A stretch of DNA of 64,000 nucleotides, taken from contig NZ_JMHT01000074.1 of assembly GCF_001905655.1 (NCBI RefSeq), positions 1 through 64,000 of the forward strand, written 5' to 3'. Positions within the stretch are counted from its first letter, which is position 1. The number at the start of each line of letters is the position of its first letter. The DNA comes from Mycobacterium sp. ST-F2 (GTDB taxonomy: Bacteria; Actinomycetota; Actinomycetes; Mycobacteriales; Mycobacteriaceae). Made by a program: the position numbers and the translations under genes. The notes beneath the pieces are model-generated. The model did not search any database, was not told the origin of the DNA, and worked only from the letters and a program-made list of their open reading frames with translations. Positions 36,895 through 46,524 of this stretch are shown here, in pieces.

Positions 36895-38403
36895 ATGCAA
36901 CGGATCATCGGAACTGAGGTCGAATACGGCATTTCTTCGCCGTCTGATCCGACCGCGAACCCGATCCTCACGTCCACGCAGGCGGTGTTGGCGTACGCGG
37001 CGGCCAGCGGCATCCAGCGGGCCAAGCGCACCCGGTGGGACTACGAGGTGGAGTCCCCGCTGCGCGACGCCCGTGGCTTCGATCTGAGCCGCTCCACGGG
37101 GCCGGCACCGATCGTCGATGCCGACGAGATCGGCGCCGCCAACATGATCCTGACCAACGGCGCCCGGCTGTATGTCGACCACGCGCACCCGGAGTACTCC
37201 GCTCCCGAGGTCACGGACCCGATGGACGCGGTCATCTGGGACAAGGCCGGCGAGCGCGTCATGGAGGCCGCGGCGCGCTACGTCGCCAGCGTGCCCGGCG
37301 CGGCCAGGCTGCAGCTGTACAAGAACAACGTCGACGGCAAGGGCGCGTCGTACGGCACGCACGAGAACTACCTGATGAGCCGGCAGACGCCGTTCAACTC
37401 GGTGATCGCCGGGCTGACGCCGTTCTTCGTGTCACGTCAGGTCGTCACCGGCTCGGGCCGTGTCGGCATCGGGCAGTCGGGGGATGAGCCGGGCTTTCAG
37501 CTGACCCAGCGCGCCGACTACATCGAGGTCGAGGTCGGTCTGGAGACGACGCTCAAGCGCGGCATCATCAACACCCGCGACGAGCCGCACGCCGACGCCG
37601 ACAAGTACCGCCGGCTGCACGTCATCATCGGTGACGCCAACCTGGCCGAGACGTCGACGTACCTCAAGGTCGGCACCACCTCGTTGGTGCTCGATCTGAT
37701 CGAGTTCGGCCAGGCCGAGGGCATCGACCTGTCGGACCTGGCGCTGGCCCGTCCGGTGCACGCGGTGCACGTCATCAGCCGCGACCCGTCGTTGCGCGCC
37801 ACCGTGGCGCTGGCCGACGGCCGCGAACTGACCGGCCTTGCGCTGCAACGCATCTACCTGGACCGCGTGGCCAAGCTGCAGGAGCGGCGCGATCCCGATC
37901 CGCGCGCCGACCACGTCATCGAGACCTGGGCGCACGTGCTTGATCTCCTCGAGCGCGATCCGATGGAATGCGCCGAACTCCTGGACTGGCCGGCCAAGCT
38001 GCGCCTGCTGGAGGGCTTCCGCCAGCGCGAGAACCTGAGCTGGAACGCCCCGCGTCTGCACCTGGTGGACCTGCAGTACTCCGATGTTCGTCTGGACAAA
38101 GGTCTGTACAACCGCCTGGTGGCGCGCGGCTCGATGAAGCGGCTGGTCACCGAGCAGCAGGTGCTCGATGCGGTGGAGAACCCGCCCACCGACACCCGCG
38201 CCTACTTCCGTGGTGAGTGTCTGCGCCGGTTCGGTGCGGACATCGCCGCGGCCAGCTGGGACTCGGTGATTTTCGACCTCGGCGGCGAGTCGCTGGTGCG
38301 GATTCCGACGCTGGAACCGCTGCGTGGAAGCAAGGCCCACGTCGGTGCGTTGCTCGATTCGGTGGACAGCGCGGTCGAGTTGGTGGAACAGCTGACCACG
38401 TAA
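36895..38403 (+). CDS. dop: Deamidase/depupylase Dop
   Basis: Converts the C-terminal Gln of Pup to Glu so that PafA can use it, and also removes Pup from substrates. It has 502 residues, the experimentally accepted length for the family. It is a glutamine-synthetase fold: RIIGTEVEYGI at the start carries the metal-binding Glu pair, then KNNVDGKGASYGTHENYL and QLTQRADYIEVEVG. A longer open frame upstream of 36895 overlaps the membrane-protein gene and is not used; a -10 supports the ATG. Pup follows after 75 nt. Confidence 0.97.
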   Translation: MQRIIGTEVEYGISSPSDPTANPILTSTQAVLAYAAASGIQRAKRTRWDYEVESPLRDARGFDLSRSTGPAPIVDADEIGAANMILTNGARLYVDHAHPEYSAPEVTDPMDAVIWDKAGERVMEAAARYVASVPGAARLQLYKNNVDGKGASYGTHENYLMSRQTPFNSVIAGLTPFFVSRQVVTGSGRVGIGQSGDEPGFQLTQRADYIEVEVGLETTLKRGIINTRDEPHADADKYRRLHVIIGDANLAETSTYLKVGTTSLVLDLIEFGQAEGIDLSDLALARPVHAVHVISRDPSLRATVALADGRELTGLALQRIYLDRVAKLQERRDPDPRADHVIETWAHVLDLLERDPMECAELLDWPAKLRLLEGFRQRENLSWNAPRLHLVDLQYSDVRLDKGLYNRLVARGSMKRLVTEQQVLDAVENPPTDTRAYFRGECLRRFGADIAAASWDSVIFDLGGESLVRIPTLEPLRGSKAHVGALLDSVDSAVELVEQLTT

Positions 38404-38478
38404 CTGCTTGTGTTCCCGGGGAACCCGGGCGCGGACCGGTAGTGTGAAGTCAGAGAATCGAGCAATCAGGAGGCGGCG

Positions 38479-38673
38479 ATGGCTCAGGAACAGACCAAGC
38501 GCGGTGGCGGCGGCGGCGAGGACGACGACCTCTCCGGCCCGTCTGCCGCAGGTCAGGAACGTCGCGAGAAGCTCGCTGAGGACACCGACGACCTGCTCGA
38601 CGAGATCGACGACGTGCTGGAAGAGAACGCTGAGGACTTCGTGCGCGCATACGTCCAAAAGGGCGGCCAGTGA
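38479..38673 (+). CDS. pup: Prokaryotic ubiquitin-like protein Pup
   Basis: 64 residues, mostly disordered and acidic, ending GGQ. The terminal Gln must be deamidated by Dop before ligation to substrate lysines by PafA. The C-terminal half (TDDLLDEIDDVLEENAEDF) is the helix that docks on the Mpa coiled coil. An AGGAGG ribosome site precedes the ATG. Its stop overlaps the prcB GTG (GTGA). Confidence 0.98.
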   Translation: MAQEQTKRGGGGGEDDDLSGPSAAGQERREKLAEDTDDLLDEIDDVLEENAEDFVRAYVQKGGQ

Positions 38674-39512
38674 CGGCAGCGTTCGGGCCTTTCTCTGATC
38701 GACTGGATGTCACCTCACCCCACCTGAACCTGTCCTCGTTTTCGGACTTTCTCAGCCGGCAGGCGCCCCATCTGCTGCCGGCGGTGGGGACTTCGGTGAC
38801 TGGCGGTGCCGACCTGCCCCACGGCACGACCATCGTCGCGATCAAGTACCCCGGCGGCGTGCTGATCGCGGGGGACCGGCGGGCCACCCAGGGCAACATG
38901 ATCGCCAGCCGTGACGTGCAGAAGGTGCACATCGCCGACGACTACACCGCGACCGGTATCGCCGGCACCGCGGCCATCGCGGTGGAGTTCGCGCGGCTGT
39001 ACGCCGTCGAGCTCGAGCACTACGAGAAGCTCGAGGGCGTGCCGCTGACGTTCCGTGGCAAGGTCAACCGGCTGGCCATCATGGTGCGCGGCAATCTCGG
39101 CGCGGCCCTGCAGGGTTTCGTCGCGCTGCCGCTGCTGGTGGGCTACGACCTGGACGACTCCGATCCGGGCAACGCCGGTCGCATCGTCTCGTTCGACGCC
39201 GCCGGCGGCTGGAACATCGAGGAAGAGGGCTACCAGTCGGTGGGCTCGGGGTCGCTGTTCGCCAAGTCGTCGATCAAGAAGCTGTATTCGCATGTGACCG
39301 ACGCCGATTCGGCGCTGAAGGTCGCCATCGAGTCGCTTTACGATGCTGCTGACGACGATTCGGCCACCGGTGGACCGGACTTGACACGTGGCATCTATCC
39401 GACCGCGGTACTGATCGGTGCCGAGGGCGCGGAAGAGGTCACCGAGGAGCGGATCGCCGCGCTGGCCCGGGAAGTGATCGCCGAGCGGACCCGCGCGAGA
39501 GGTAATGCCTGA
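38670..39512 (+). CDS. prcB: Proteasome beta subunit PrcB
   Basis: Catalytic subunit of the 20S proteasome. It has 280 residues including a 52-residue propeptide. Processing before Thr53 (LPHG/TTIVAIKYPGG) exposes the nucleophile Thr. The Asp/Lys partners are in AGDRRATQGN and the RDVQKVHIADD segment. It starts at a GTG overlapping the pup stop and ends in TGATG overlap with prcA, so pup-prcB-prcA are translated together. Very similar to the M. tuberculosis subunit in the mature part; the C-terminal tail is shorter. Confidence 0.98.
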   Translation: MTAAFGPFSDRLDVTSPHLNLSSFSDFLSRQAPHLLPAVGTSVTGGADLPHGTTIVAIKYPGGVLIAGDRRATQGNMIASRDVQKVHIADDYTATGIAGTAAIAVEFARLYAVELEHYEKLEGVPLTFRGKVNRLAIMVRGNLGAALQGFVALPLLVGYDLDDSDPGNAGRIVSFDAAGGWNIEEEGYQSVGSGSLFAKSSIKKLYSHVTDADSALKVAIESLYDAADDDSATGGPDLTRGIYPTAVLIGAEGAEEVTEERIAALAREVIAERTRARGNA

Positions 39513-40273
39513 TGAGCTTTCCGTATTTCATCTCGCCCGAACAGGCGATGCGGGAACGTTCCGAGCTTGCGCGCAAAGGAATTTCGCGCGGCCGCAGCGT
39601 GGTTGTGCTGGCCTACGAGGGTGGCGTGCTGTTCGTCGCCGAGAACCCGTCGCGGTCGCTGCAGAAGGTCAGTGAGCTGTACGACCGGGTGGGTTTCGCC
39701 GCGGTCGGCCGGTTCAACGAATTCGACAACCTGCGGCGCGGCGGCATCCAGTTCGCCGACACCCGGGGCTATGCCTACGACCGTCGTGACGTCACCGGCC
39801 GGCAGCTGGCCAACGTCTACGCCCAGACGCTCGGCACCATCTTCACCGAGCAGGCCAAGCCCTACGAGGTCGAGCTGTGCGTCGCCGAGGTCGCGCACTA
39901 CGGCGAGACGAAAGCCCCTGAGCTGTACCGGATCACGTACGACGGGTCCATCGCCGACGAGCCGCATTTCGTCGTGATGGGCGGTACCACCGAGCCGATC
40001 ATCGCCGCGCTGAACGACTCCTACGAGGAGAACGCGAGCCTGGCCGACGCGGCGAAGGTTGCCGTCGACGCGCTGCACGCCGGTGCCGGCGATCGGGTGC
40101 TGGGTGCATCGACGCTCGAGGTGGCCATCCTGGACGCCAAGAAGCCGCGGCGCGCGTTCCGCCGGATCACCGGTGCCGCGTTGGACGCGATCCTGCCGAA
40201 GGCGGAAGCAGAGGCCGACGGCAAGGCTGAGGCGAAGGACGGCGTCAAGCCTGAGGGCGACGCGGCCGAGTAA
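39512..40273 (+). CDS. prcA: Proteasome alpha subunit PrcA
   Basis: Outer ring subunit that gates the proteasome. It has 253 residues starting MSFPYFISPEQAMRERSELARKG, the conserved N-terminal gate region. RGRSVVVLAY and the acidic, Ala/Lys-rich tail (KAEAEADGKAEAKDGV-like) are as in other mycobacteria. The ATG overlaps the prcB stop. In related genomes pafA and the pafBC-tat genes lie not far downstream; here a TetR gene and catabolic genes follow instead. Confidence 0.98.
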   Translation: MSFPYFISPEQAMRERSELARKGISRGRSVVVLAYEGGVLFVAENPSRSLQKVSELYDRVGFAAVGRFNEFDNLRRGGIQFADTRGYAYDRRDVTGRQLANVYAQTLGTIFTEQAKPYEVELCVAEVAHYGETKAPELYRITYDGSIADEPHFVVMGGTTEPIIAALNDSYEENASLADAAKVAVDALHAGAGDRVLGASTLEVAILDAKKPRRAFRRITGAALDAILPKAEAEADGKAEAKDGVKPEGDAAE

Positions 40274-40286
40274 TCACTCGGCGCGA

Positions 40287-40901
40287 TCACCCGGAAAGCG
40301 GGACCGCCGCCAGGCCGCGCAGCAGCACCGCGACGCCGAATTCGAAGGCGTCATCGGCACGTTCGGGTTTGGCGCTGCCGGTGGCCAGCGCCGCCGCGAA
40401 CTCCGGTCCGACCTCGGCGCCCGTCTGCCACGGCTCGTCGGGTGCTGCGACATCGAGCGCCGAGCCCAGCACGAACGAGTCGATGAGCGTGATGGCGCGC
40501 AGCGTGTCCGCGGGATTGAATCCGGCGCGGCCGAAGGCGACGGCCAGCGTGTTGTACATCGTCAGGGCGTGGTCGCTGTTGACCGCGTGTGAGGTCAGCA
40601 GCGGGATGAGCCGCGGGTACCGGGCGTAGCTCTGCCGGTAGGACCGCATGATGTCGGCGACGACATCGGTCCACGGGCGTGCGGAGTCGTCGGCGGGCAG
40701 CGCGACGTCGGACATCGCCCGCTCGCGCAGCAGTTCGACGATCTGTTCGCGGCCGGCGACGTGGTTGTACAGCGACGACGGACTGACCTTCAGGGCCCGG
40801 GCCAGTTCAGGCACGGTGAAGCCGCCGGTCTTGTTGACCAAATCCATTGCTGCACCAGCGATGCGATCCGTGGATAGCAGCGGTTTGGAGGGGCGGCCCA
40901 T
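40287..40901 (-). CDS. TetR-family regulator of the agu genes
   Basis: A 204-residue TetR protein. The N-terminal helix-turn-helix is in FTVPELARALKVSPSSLYNHVAGREQIV, and the C-terminal domain is of the TetR_C type with RLIPLLTSH and ITLIDSFVLGS. It is divergent from aguB across 83 bp that hold a perfect 23-bp inverted repeat, its probable operator. Likely effectors are agmatine or N-carbamoylputrescine (inference). The stop lies 13 nt from the prcA stop. Confidence 0.87.
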   Translation of the reverse strand: MGRPSKPLLSTDRIAGAAMDLVNKTGGFTVPELARALKVSPSSLYNHVAGREQIVELLRERAMSDVALPADDSARPWTDVVADIMRSYRQSYARYPRLIPLLTSHAVNSDHALTMYNTLAVAFGRAGFNPADTLRAITLIDSFVLGSALDVAAPDEPWQTGAEVGPEFAAALATGSAKPERADDAFEFGVAVLLRGLAAVPLSG

Positions 40902-40949
40902 GGAATCTTTCTACTACCTCTTTACAAGGACGGGTAAGTGGGGCCACAA

Positions 40950-40972
40950 TAAAACGAATCCAATTCGTTTTA
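40950..40972. promoter_or_regulatory. Perfect 23-bp inverted repeat, probable TetR operator
   Basis: TAAAACGAAT (40950-40959), spacer CCA, ATTCGTTTTA (40963-40972): ten-base arms without mismatch, AT-rich in a GC-rich genome. It sits 48 bp from the TetR start and 12 bp before the aguB ATG, with the aguB Shine-Dalgarno AGGAG directly adjoining, so bound repressor would block aguB transcription and may act on its own gene. Confidence 0.85.
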
Positions 40973-40984
40973 GGAGTCCCGCTG

Positions 40985-41968
40985 ATGATCACCCTGACCG
41001 CCACCGCACCCGAGCCGCTCTCCCGCAGCACCGAGTCGACGCGACCCCCGGTACGGGTCGGCCTGGTGCAGCACCGCTGGCGTTCCGATGCGGACGAGCT
41101 GGCCAAGGTCCTGCGCGACGGCATCGACCGGGCGGCCGGCGAGGGCGCCACTCTGGTCTGCCTGCCGGAGATCACGCTGCTGCGGTACCCCGCCGACACC
41201 CCGGCCGGCCCCAACCCGGGCGACACCGCCGAGGACCTGCTCGAGGGCCCGACGTTCGCGCTCGCCGCCGAGGCGGCCCGCGCCAACGGCGTCTTCGTCC
41301 ATGCGTCGCTGTACGAAAAGGCCCCCGCTGCAGACGGTTTGGGCTTCAACACGGCGATCCTGGTGTCACCGTCGGGTGAGCTGGCCGGCCGGACCCGCAA
41401 GATGCACATCCCGATCTCCGCCGGTTACTACGAGGACACCTACTTCCGGGCCGGCCCGGCCGAGGGCAACCCGTACCCGGTCTACGAGCCGGCGGGGCTG
41501 GGCGCCAAGCTGGGCATGCCGACGTGCTGGGACGAATGGTTCCCCGAGGTGGCCCGCAACTACTCGCTCGGCGGTGCCGAGATCGTCGTCTACCCGACGG
41601 CCATCGGTTCCGAGCCGGTCTTTCCCGCCTTCGACACCCAGCCGCTGTGGCAGCAGGTCATCGTCGCCAACGGCATCAACAGCGGCCTGTTCATGGTGGT
41701 GCCCAACCGCACCGGCGACGAAGGCGCCGTGACGTTCTACGGTTCGTCGTTCATCTCCGACCCCTACGGCCGGGTGCTGGTGCAGGCGCCGCGCGACGAA
41801 GAGGCGGTGCTGGTCGCCGATCTGGATCTCGACCAGCGGCGTGACTGGTTGGAGCTGTTCCCGTTCCTGCTGACCCGCCGGCCCGACAGCTACGCCGCGC
41901 TGACCGCGCCGGTCGATGTCCAGCGCCCGTACGGTGCCGGCCACGAAGCCACGGCGGTCGTGAAGTGA
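40985..41968 (+). CDS. aguB: N-carbamoylputrescine amidase AguB-like (nitrilase family)
   Basis: Hydrolyses N-carbamoylputrescine to putrescine, CO2 and ammonia. It has 327 residues from the ATG at 40985 (AGGAG). The nitrilase Glu-Lys-Cys triad is visible: Glu in CLPEITLL, Lys in RKMHIP, Cys in GMPTCWDEWFPE. The YYEDTYFRAG and YPTAIGSEP segments match AguB rather than other nitrilases. It is next to aguA with a GTGA overlap, the usual agmatine deiminase pathway pairing. Confidence 0.9.
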   Translation: MITLTATAPEPLSRSTESTRPPVRVGLVQHRWRSDADELAKVLRDGIDRAAGEGATLVCLPEITLLRYPADTPAGPNPGDTAEDLLEGPTFALAAEAARANGVFVHASLYEKAPAADGLGFNTAILVSPSGELAGRTRKMHIPISAGYYEDTYFRAGPAEGNPYPVYEPAGLGAKLGMPTCWDEWFPEVARNYSLGGAEIVVYPTAIGSEPVFPAFDTQPLWQQVIVANGINSGLFMVVPNRTGDEGAVTFYGSSFISDPYGRVLVQAPRDEEAVLVADLDLDQRRDWLELFPFLLTRRPDSYAALTAPVDVQRPYGAGHEATAVVK

Positions 41969-42990
41969 CCCGCTATGTGATGCCTGCCGAGAGCGCGCCG
42001 CAGGACCGGGTATGGATGGCGTTCCCCTCGGAAGGTTATTCGTTGGGGGACAACGAGACCGAACACCACGAGGCGCGTTCGACCTGGGCGGCCGTCGCGC
42101 ACGCGGTGCTGGAGTTCGAGCCGGTGACCGTGGTGGTGGACCCCGCGGAAATGGCTGCCGCGCGGCGCTATCTGTCCGCCGAGGTCGACATCGTCGAGGC
42201 CCCACTGAACGACGCCTGGATGCGTGACATCGGACCCACGTTCGTGCACGCCGACGACGGTTCGGTGGCCGCGGTGGACTGGGTCTTCAACGGTTGGGGC
42301 GCCCAGGACTGGGCGCGCTGGGATCGCGACGCGAAAATCGGTGCCGCAGTGGCTGATTGGGCCGGGGTGCCGGTGGTCAGTTCCAACCTGGTCAATGAGG
42401 GCGGCGGCATCCAGGTCGACGGGCAGGGCACAGTGCTGGTCACCGAGACCGTCCAGCTCGATCCCGGCCGGAATCCGGGTGCCACCAAGGCCGATATCGA
42501 AGCCGAGTTGGCCCGCACCCTTGGCGCCACGCACGCCGTCTGGTTGCCGCGTGGCCTGACCCGTGACTCAGAGCGGTTCGGCACCCGCGGCCACGTCGAC
42601 ATCGTCGCGGCCATCACGTCCCCGGGGCGCCTGCTGCTGCACGCGCAGCATTCCGACGCACATCCGGACCACTTGGTGTGCAAAGAGATTCGCGAAGCTC
42701 TCGCTGACACGACGGATGCCGCGGGCCGGCCCTGGGAGATCGTGGAACTGCCCGCTCCGGAGCTGTTGACCGACGCCGAGGGCTACGTCGACTACAGCTA
42801 CATCAATCACCTGGTGGTCAACGGCGGCGTCATCGCGTGTGCGTTCGGCGATCCCCGCGACGCCGATGCGGCCGCGATCCTGGCCGAGCAGTACCCCGGC
42901 CGCCGGGTGGTCAGCGTCGACGCCCGGCCGCTGTTCGAGCGCGGCGGCGGCATCCACTGCATCACACAGCACCAGCCGTCGGCGCAGTGA
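41965..42990 (+). CDS. aguA: Agmatine deiminase AguA
   Basis: Converts agmatine to N-carbamoylputrescine and ammonia. It has 341 residues of the guanidino-group-modifying (pentein) fold. Seen: MPAESAPQDRVWMAFP at the start, NDAWMRDIGPTFV (Asp and Arg that hold the guanidinium), NEGGGIQVDG, RGHVDIVA (catalytic His), and the nucleophile Cys in GGGIHCITQHQP near the end. The GTG start overlaps the aguB stop. Confidence 0.93.
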   Translation: MTRYVMPAESAPQDRVWMAFPSEGYSLGDNETEHHEARSTWAAVAHAVLEFEPVTVVVDPAEMAAARRYLSAEVDIVEAPLNDAWMRDIGPTFVHADDGSVAAVDWVFNGWGAQDWARWDRDAKIGAAVADWAGVPVVSSNLVNEGGGIQVDGQGTVLVTETVQLDPGRNPGATKADIEAELARTLGATHAVWLPRGLTRDSERFGTRGHVDIVAAITSPGRLLLHAQHSDAHPDHLVCKEIREALADTTDAAGRPWEIVELPAPELLTDAEGYVDYSYINHLVVNGGVIACAFGDPRDADAAAILAEQYPGRRVVSVDARPLFERGGGIHCITQHQPSAQ

Positions 42991-43142
42991 TCTGATCTCA
43001 GCCGTTTGGCTGATGCTCAGCTGCCCGAGTGGTGCTTTATTGAACTCATCGCCCCATGGACGCCGCTGATGTTCGGGAGGTCGCGACGGCTCCTCGGCCG
43101 CGACACGCAGTGCCCGACAAGTGACTTCAAAGGCGGCTTCTC

Positions 43143-43418
43143 ATGAAATACCTGGTGCAATGGCATGCCATCGATCCGGCCCGGATGCGGGCGACGGCCG
43201 AACACTTCCTGCAGACGGGGGCAAAACCGCCCGACGGAGCTACCCAACTCGGCAGGTGGTTCGGCCTCAACGGCAGCGGCTGCTCGGTGATCGAGGCTGC
43301 TGACGCCAAGCCGGTGTTCGAGCTCATCTCCGAATGGCAGGAATATCTCCAGATCGAAGCCACCCCGGTACTCGAAGACGACGAGTTCGGGGGCATCGTG
43401 GCCAAGCTCTACGGGTAG
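43143..43418 (+). CDS. DUF3303-like small protein
   Basis: 91 residues, starting MKYLVQWHAIDPARMRATAEHF and containing RWFGLNGSGCSVIEAADAKPVFELISEWQE in part, a ferredoxin-like alpha/beta pattern seen in DUF3303 proteins. No catalytic residues are known. AAAGGCGG precedes the ATG. It is a single gene between aguA and the VOC gene. Confidence 0.72.
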   Translation: MKYLVQWHAIDPARMRATAEHFLQTGAKPPDGATQLGRWFGLNGSGCSVIEAADAKPVFELISEWQEYLQIEATPVLEDDEFGGIVAKLYG

Positions 43419-43443
43419 CGCGTTTGATCGGGGCCGTGCTGGG

Positions 43444-43449
43444 TAGCAT
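43444..43449 (+). promoter_or_regulatory. -10 element of leaderless VOC gene
   Basis: TAGCAT fits TANNNT and lies 6 nt before the ATG at 43456. No Shine-Dalgarno is present. Confidence 0.5.
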
Positions 43450-43455
43450 CCCGGC

Positions 43456-43893
43456 ATGGCGATCAAACTCGAGAACGTCGGCATCGCTGTGCGCGATCTC
43501 GACGCGACCATCGCGTTCTTCACCGATCTCGGACTGACCGTCGTCGGTCGTACCACCGTCAGCGGTGAGTGGGCCGACACGGCCGTCGGCCTCGATGGCA
43601 ACCACGCCAACATCGCGATGCTCGAGACGCCGGACGGCCATGGTCGCATCGAGCTGTTCGAGTACATCCATCCCGAGGCCATCGAGTCGGAACCCACGCG
43701 TCCCAACGACATTGGCATGCACCGCGTCGCGTTCTCGGTCGACGACATCGATGCCGCACTCGAGATCGCCGCGCGGCATGGCTGTCATCCGCTGCGAGGC
43801 GTGGCGACCTACGAGGACATCTACAAACTCACCTACGTCCGCGGGCCCAGCGGCATCATCGTGATGTTGGCCGAGGAGCTCAAGAAGAGCTGA
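43456..43893 (+). CDS. VOC/glyoxalase-family protein
   Basis: A 145-residue vicinal-oxygen-chelate protein made of two beta-alpha-beta-beta-beta modules. It has the N-terminal ENVGIAVRDLDATIAFFTDLGL with a metal-ligand position, IELFEYIHP with the Glu ligand, HRVAFSVDDIDAALE, and the C-terminal YVRGPSGIIVMLAEEL. The likely activity is lyase, isomerase or dioxygenase on a small substrate, not assignable. Its end overlaps the convergent GDH remnant by 14 bp. Confidence 0.83.
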   Translation: MAIKLENVGIAVRDLDATIAFFTDLGLTVVGRTTVSGEWADTAVGLDGNHANIAMLETPDGHGRIELFEYIHPEAIESEPTRPNDIGMHRVAFSVDDIDAALEIAARHGCHPLRGVATYEDIYKLTYVRGPSGIIVMLAEELKKS

Positions 43894-46471
43894 CCGCCAT
43901 CAGCCGGCTGACCGCGGCGCTCACCCGGTCGCGGTTGCCGTCGCCGTTGCGCAGCACCCACGATGTCAGGTGCTCGAGCAGCTCGCGGATTTCCAGCAGT
44001 GCCTGAATGCGCCCGCTCTCATCGGTTTTGCCGGTCAGCACCTCGGCCCACAGGGCGTCGAGATCGAGGATGTCGCGCACCGTCGCGTAGGCCATCGCCA
44101 CTTGCGACGTGCTCACCGACAGGCGTTCCTGCATGCGGTAGATGGTGCCCGGGCCGACGCGGTTGATCAGCTCACCGGCGACCGACGTCGCGACGATCTC
44201 GCGGCGCAGCGGATGATTCGCGATCTCGGTCCCGGCGTGCGCAGCGATGGTGGCGGGGAAGTACTGCTGCAGCCGGCCGACGAACATCTCGTGGTCCGGC
44301 ACGTCGGAGGCAAGCAGTTCCCGCGACACCAGGTTCTTGGATTGCGCCAGCAGCACCGCGATTTCGGGCCGGGTCAGTCCGAGTCCGACGAGCCGGCGGC
44401 GATCCAGTTACTGCTTCGACGGCAGACCTTCGACGTCGGGATCGACACCGGCCTCGTCCTGCAGGTTGCCGATGAGCCGCACGTGCCGGTCCAGCAGGGA
44501 GCCGGCCTCGGCGGCAGCCATGCTGATCGCCAGAATCTGGTCGGCGTTGTCGGCCAGCACCCGGGCCGCGACATCGTCGGTGGCGCCGGCGAGCAGCGCA
44601 TTGCGTTGCGCCGTGGCGATGTTGCCGGAGTCCAGCGCGATCTTGAGGTTGACCTCGAGATCCGAGGTGGCGACACCCGCGGCGTTGTCGATGAAGTCGG
44701 CATTGACGCGGCCACCGTTCAGCGCGAACGCGATCCGGGCCTGCTGCGTCAGTCCCAGGTTGCCGCCCTCGCCGATCACCTTGCAGCGCAACTGCGATGC
44801 GGTGACGCGCACCCGGTCGTTGGCCTTGTCCTGAGCGTCGGCGTCGGTCTCGTCATCGGCGCGGACGTAGGTGCCGACGCCGCCGTTCCACAGCAGGTCG
44901 ACCGGCGCCCGCAGCACGGCGTTGATCAGCTCGTCGGGCGTGCATTCGGTGGCTTCGATGCCGAGGGTCGTCCGGGCCTGCGCCGACAGCGGGATCGACT
45001 TGGCGGTGCGCGGCCACACGCCGCCGCCCGCCGAGATCAGTGCCGGGTCGTAGTCCTGCCAGCTCGAGCGGGGGAGCGCGAAGAGCCGCTCGCGCTCGAT
45101 GAACGATGCCTCGGGGTCCGGATTCGGGTCGAGGAAGATGTGCCGGTGGTCGAAGGCGGCCACCAACTTGATGTTGCGGGACAACAGCATTCCGTTGCCG
45201 AACACGTCGCCGGACATGTCGCCGATGCCGGCGACGGTGAACGGGTCGACGTCGATGTCGTGGCCGGCCTCGGCGAAGTGCCGGCGTACCGACAGCCACG
45301 CGCCGCGGGCGGTGATGCCCATGGCCTTGTGGTCGTAGCCTGCCGAGCCGCCCGAGGCGAAGGCGTCGCCGAGCCAGAAGTCGTACTCGGCGGCAATGGA
45401 ATTGGCCAGATCGGAGAAGGTCGCGGTGCCCTTGTCGGCGGCCACCACGAGATACGCGTCGTCGCCGTCGGGGCACACGGTGCGGTCGGGATGCACGATC
45501 TTGCCGTCGACGATGTTGTCGGTGACGTCGAGCAGGCCGCGGATGAAGGTGCGGTAGCCCGCTGCAGGATCAACGGACGTGGGATCGGCCGCGGTCGACC
45601 GCAAGACGAAGGCACCCTTGGCGCCGGTCGGCACGATCGGGGCGTTCTTCACGGCCTGCGTCTTCATCAGGCCCAGCACCTCGGTGCGGAAGTCCTCGGC
45701 GCGGTTCGACCAGCGCAGGCCGCCGCGGGCGATGGCGCCGCTACGCAGGTGCACGCCCTCGACGGAGTCCGAGTGCACGAAGATCTCGCGGTAGGGGACA
45801 ACGGGTCCGGTGATGGACAGGCGGGACGAGTCGATCTTGAACGACACGTAGTCCTTGGGGCTGCCGTCGGGTCCCACCTGGAACCAGTTGGTACGCAACG
45901 TCGCGCTGACGAACGCGTGCAGCGCCCGACGGATCCGGTCGTCGTCCAGTGAGGTGGCGGCGTCGACAAGGCCGGCAACGTCGCGGTCCGCCTGCTCGAC
46001 ATCAGCGGCTGCGTCAGGGTTGAAGCGGGCGTCGAACAGCACCAGCAGCGCGTTGACGAAATCGGGTGCGGCCACCAGGGATTCGATGATGTAGTCCTCG
46101 GAGAACCCCAGTCCCGTCTGCCGCACGAACCGGCACGCCGCACGGATCAGCACCGCGCGGCGCCAGTCGATACCGGCCGAGGCGATGAGCATCGCGTAGC
46201 GGTCGACGGTCCAGTGCCCCGCGATGGCTGCCTCGCAGGCCTGCGCGACCAGGTCGCGCGTCGAGTCGGTGAGCGAAAGGTCGCCGAACTCGTAGCAGTG
46301 TCCGTTGTCGTCCGCGTGGTAGGAGGCGACCCGCAGGCCGAAGTGCTCGAACATCGCGCAGACATCGGCGAGCAGCGGCGGGTGCCCGGGCCAGCGTATC
46401 AGGGCATGCATTTGGGCGTGGTTGTTCAGCCCGTCGGCGTCGGAAGACACCCGGGCAGCGTTGATCTGCAT
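43880..46471 (-). pseudogene. NAD-glutamate dehydrogenase (large, Bac_GDH type), short form interrupted by in-frame TAA
   Basis: The minus strand encodes 687 residues, then TAA at 44408-44410, then in the same frame another 175 residues that continue the same protein (RRRLVGLGLTRPEIAVLLAQ, MRYA-like helices, LEIRELLEHLTSWVLRN). Catalytic segments of the large NAD-GDH are present: EGVHLRSGAIARGGLRWSN, EVLGLMKTQAVKNAPIVPTG, GGSAGYDHKAMGITARG, MSGDVFGNGML. The N-terminal half of the 1600-residue enzyme is missing; the frame starts near an ACT-like domain with an ATG behind GGAG. The family deaminates glutamate to 2-oxoglutarate. Loss of the last helical part probably inactivates it, unless the two pieces associate or the stop is an error. 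Confidence 0.8.
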
Positions 46472-46524
46472 GGGAGGACTACTCCGGTCTATTTATTTGG
46501 AGGTCTGTTTGTTTGGAGGGGGAG

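Noticed and set aside
44408..44410. Programmed readthrough of the TAA in the GDH gene
   Set aside because: UAA with a CUG codon after it is not a known leaky context, and no recoding structure was noticed; nonsense mutation or error is simpler.
43970..45952. Long plus-strand open frame opposite the glutamate dehydrogenase remnant
   Set aside because: Antisense shadow; the minus strand holds all the recognisable GDH motifs.
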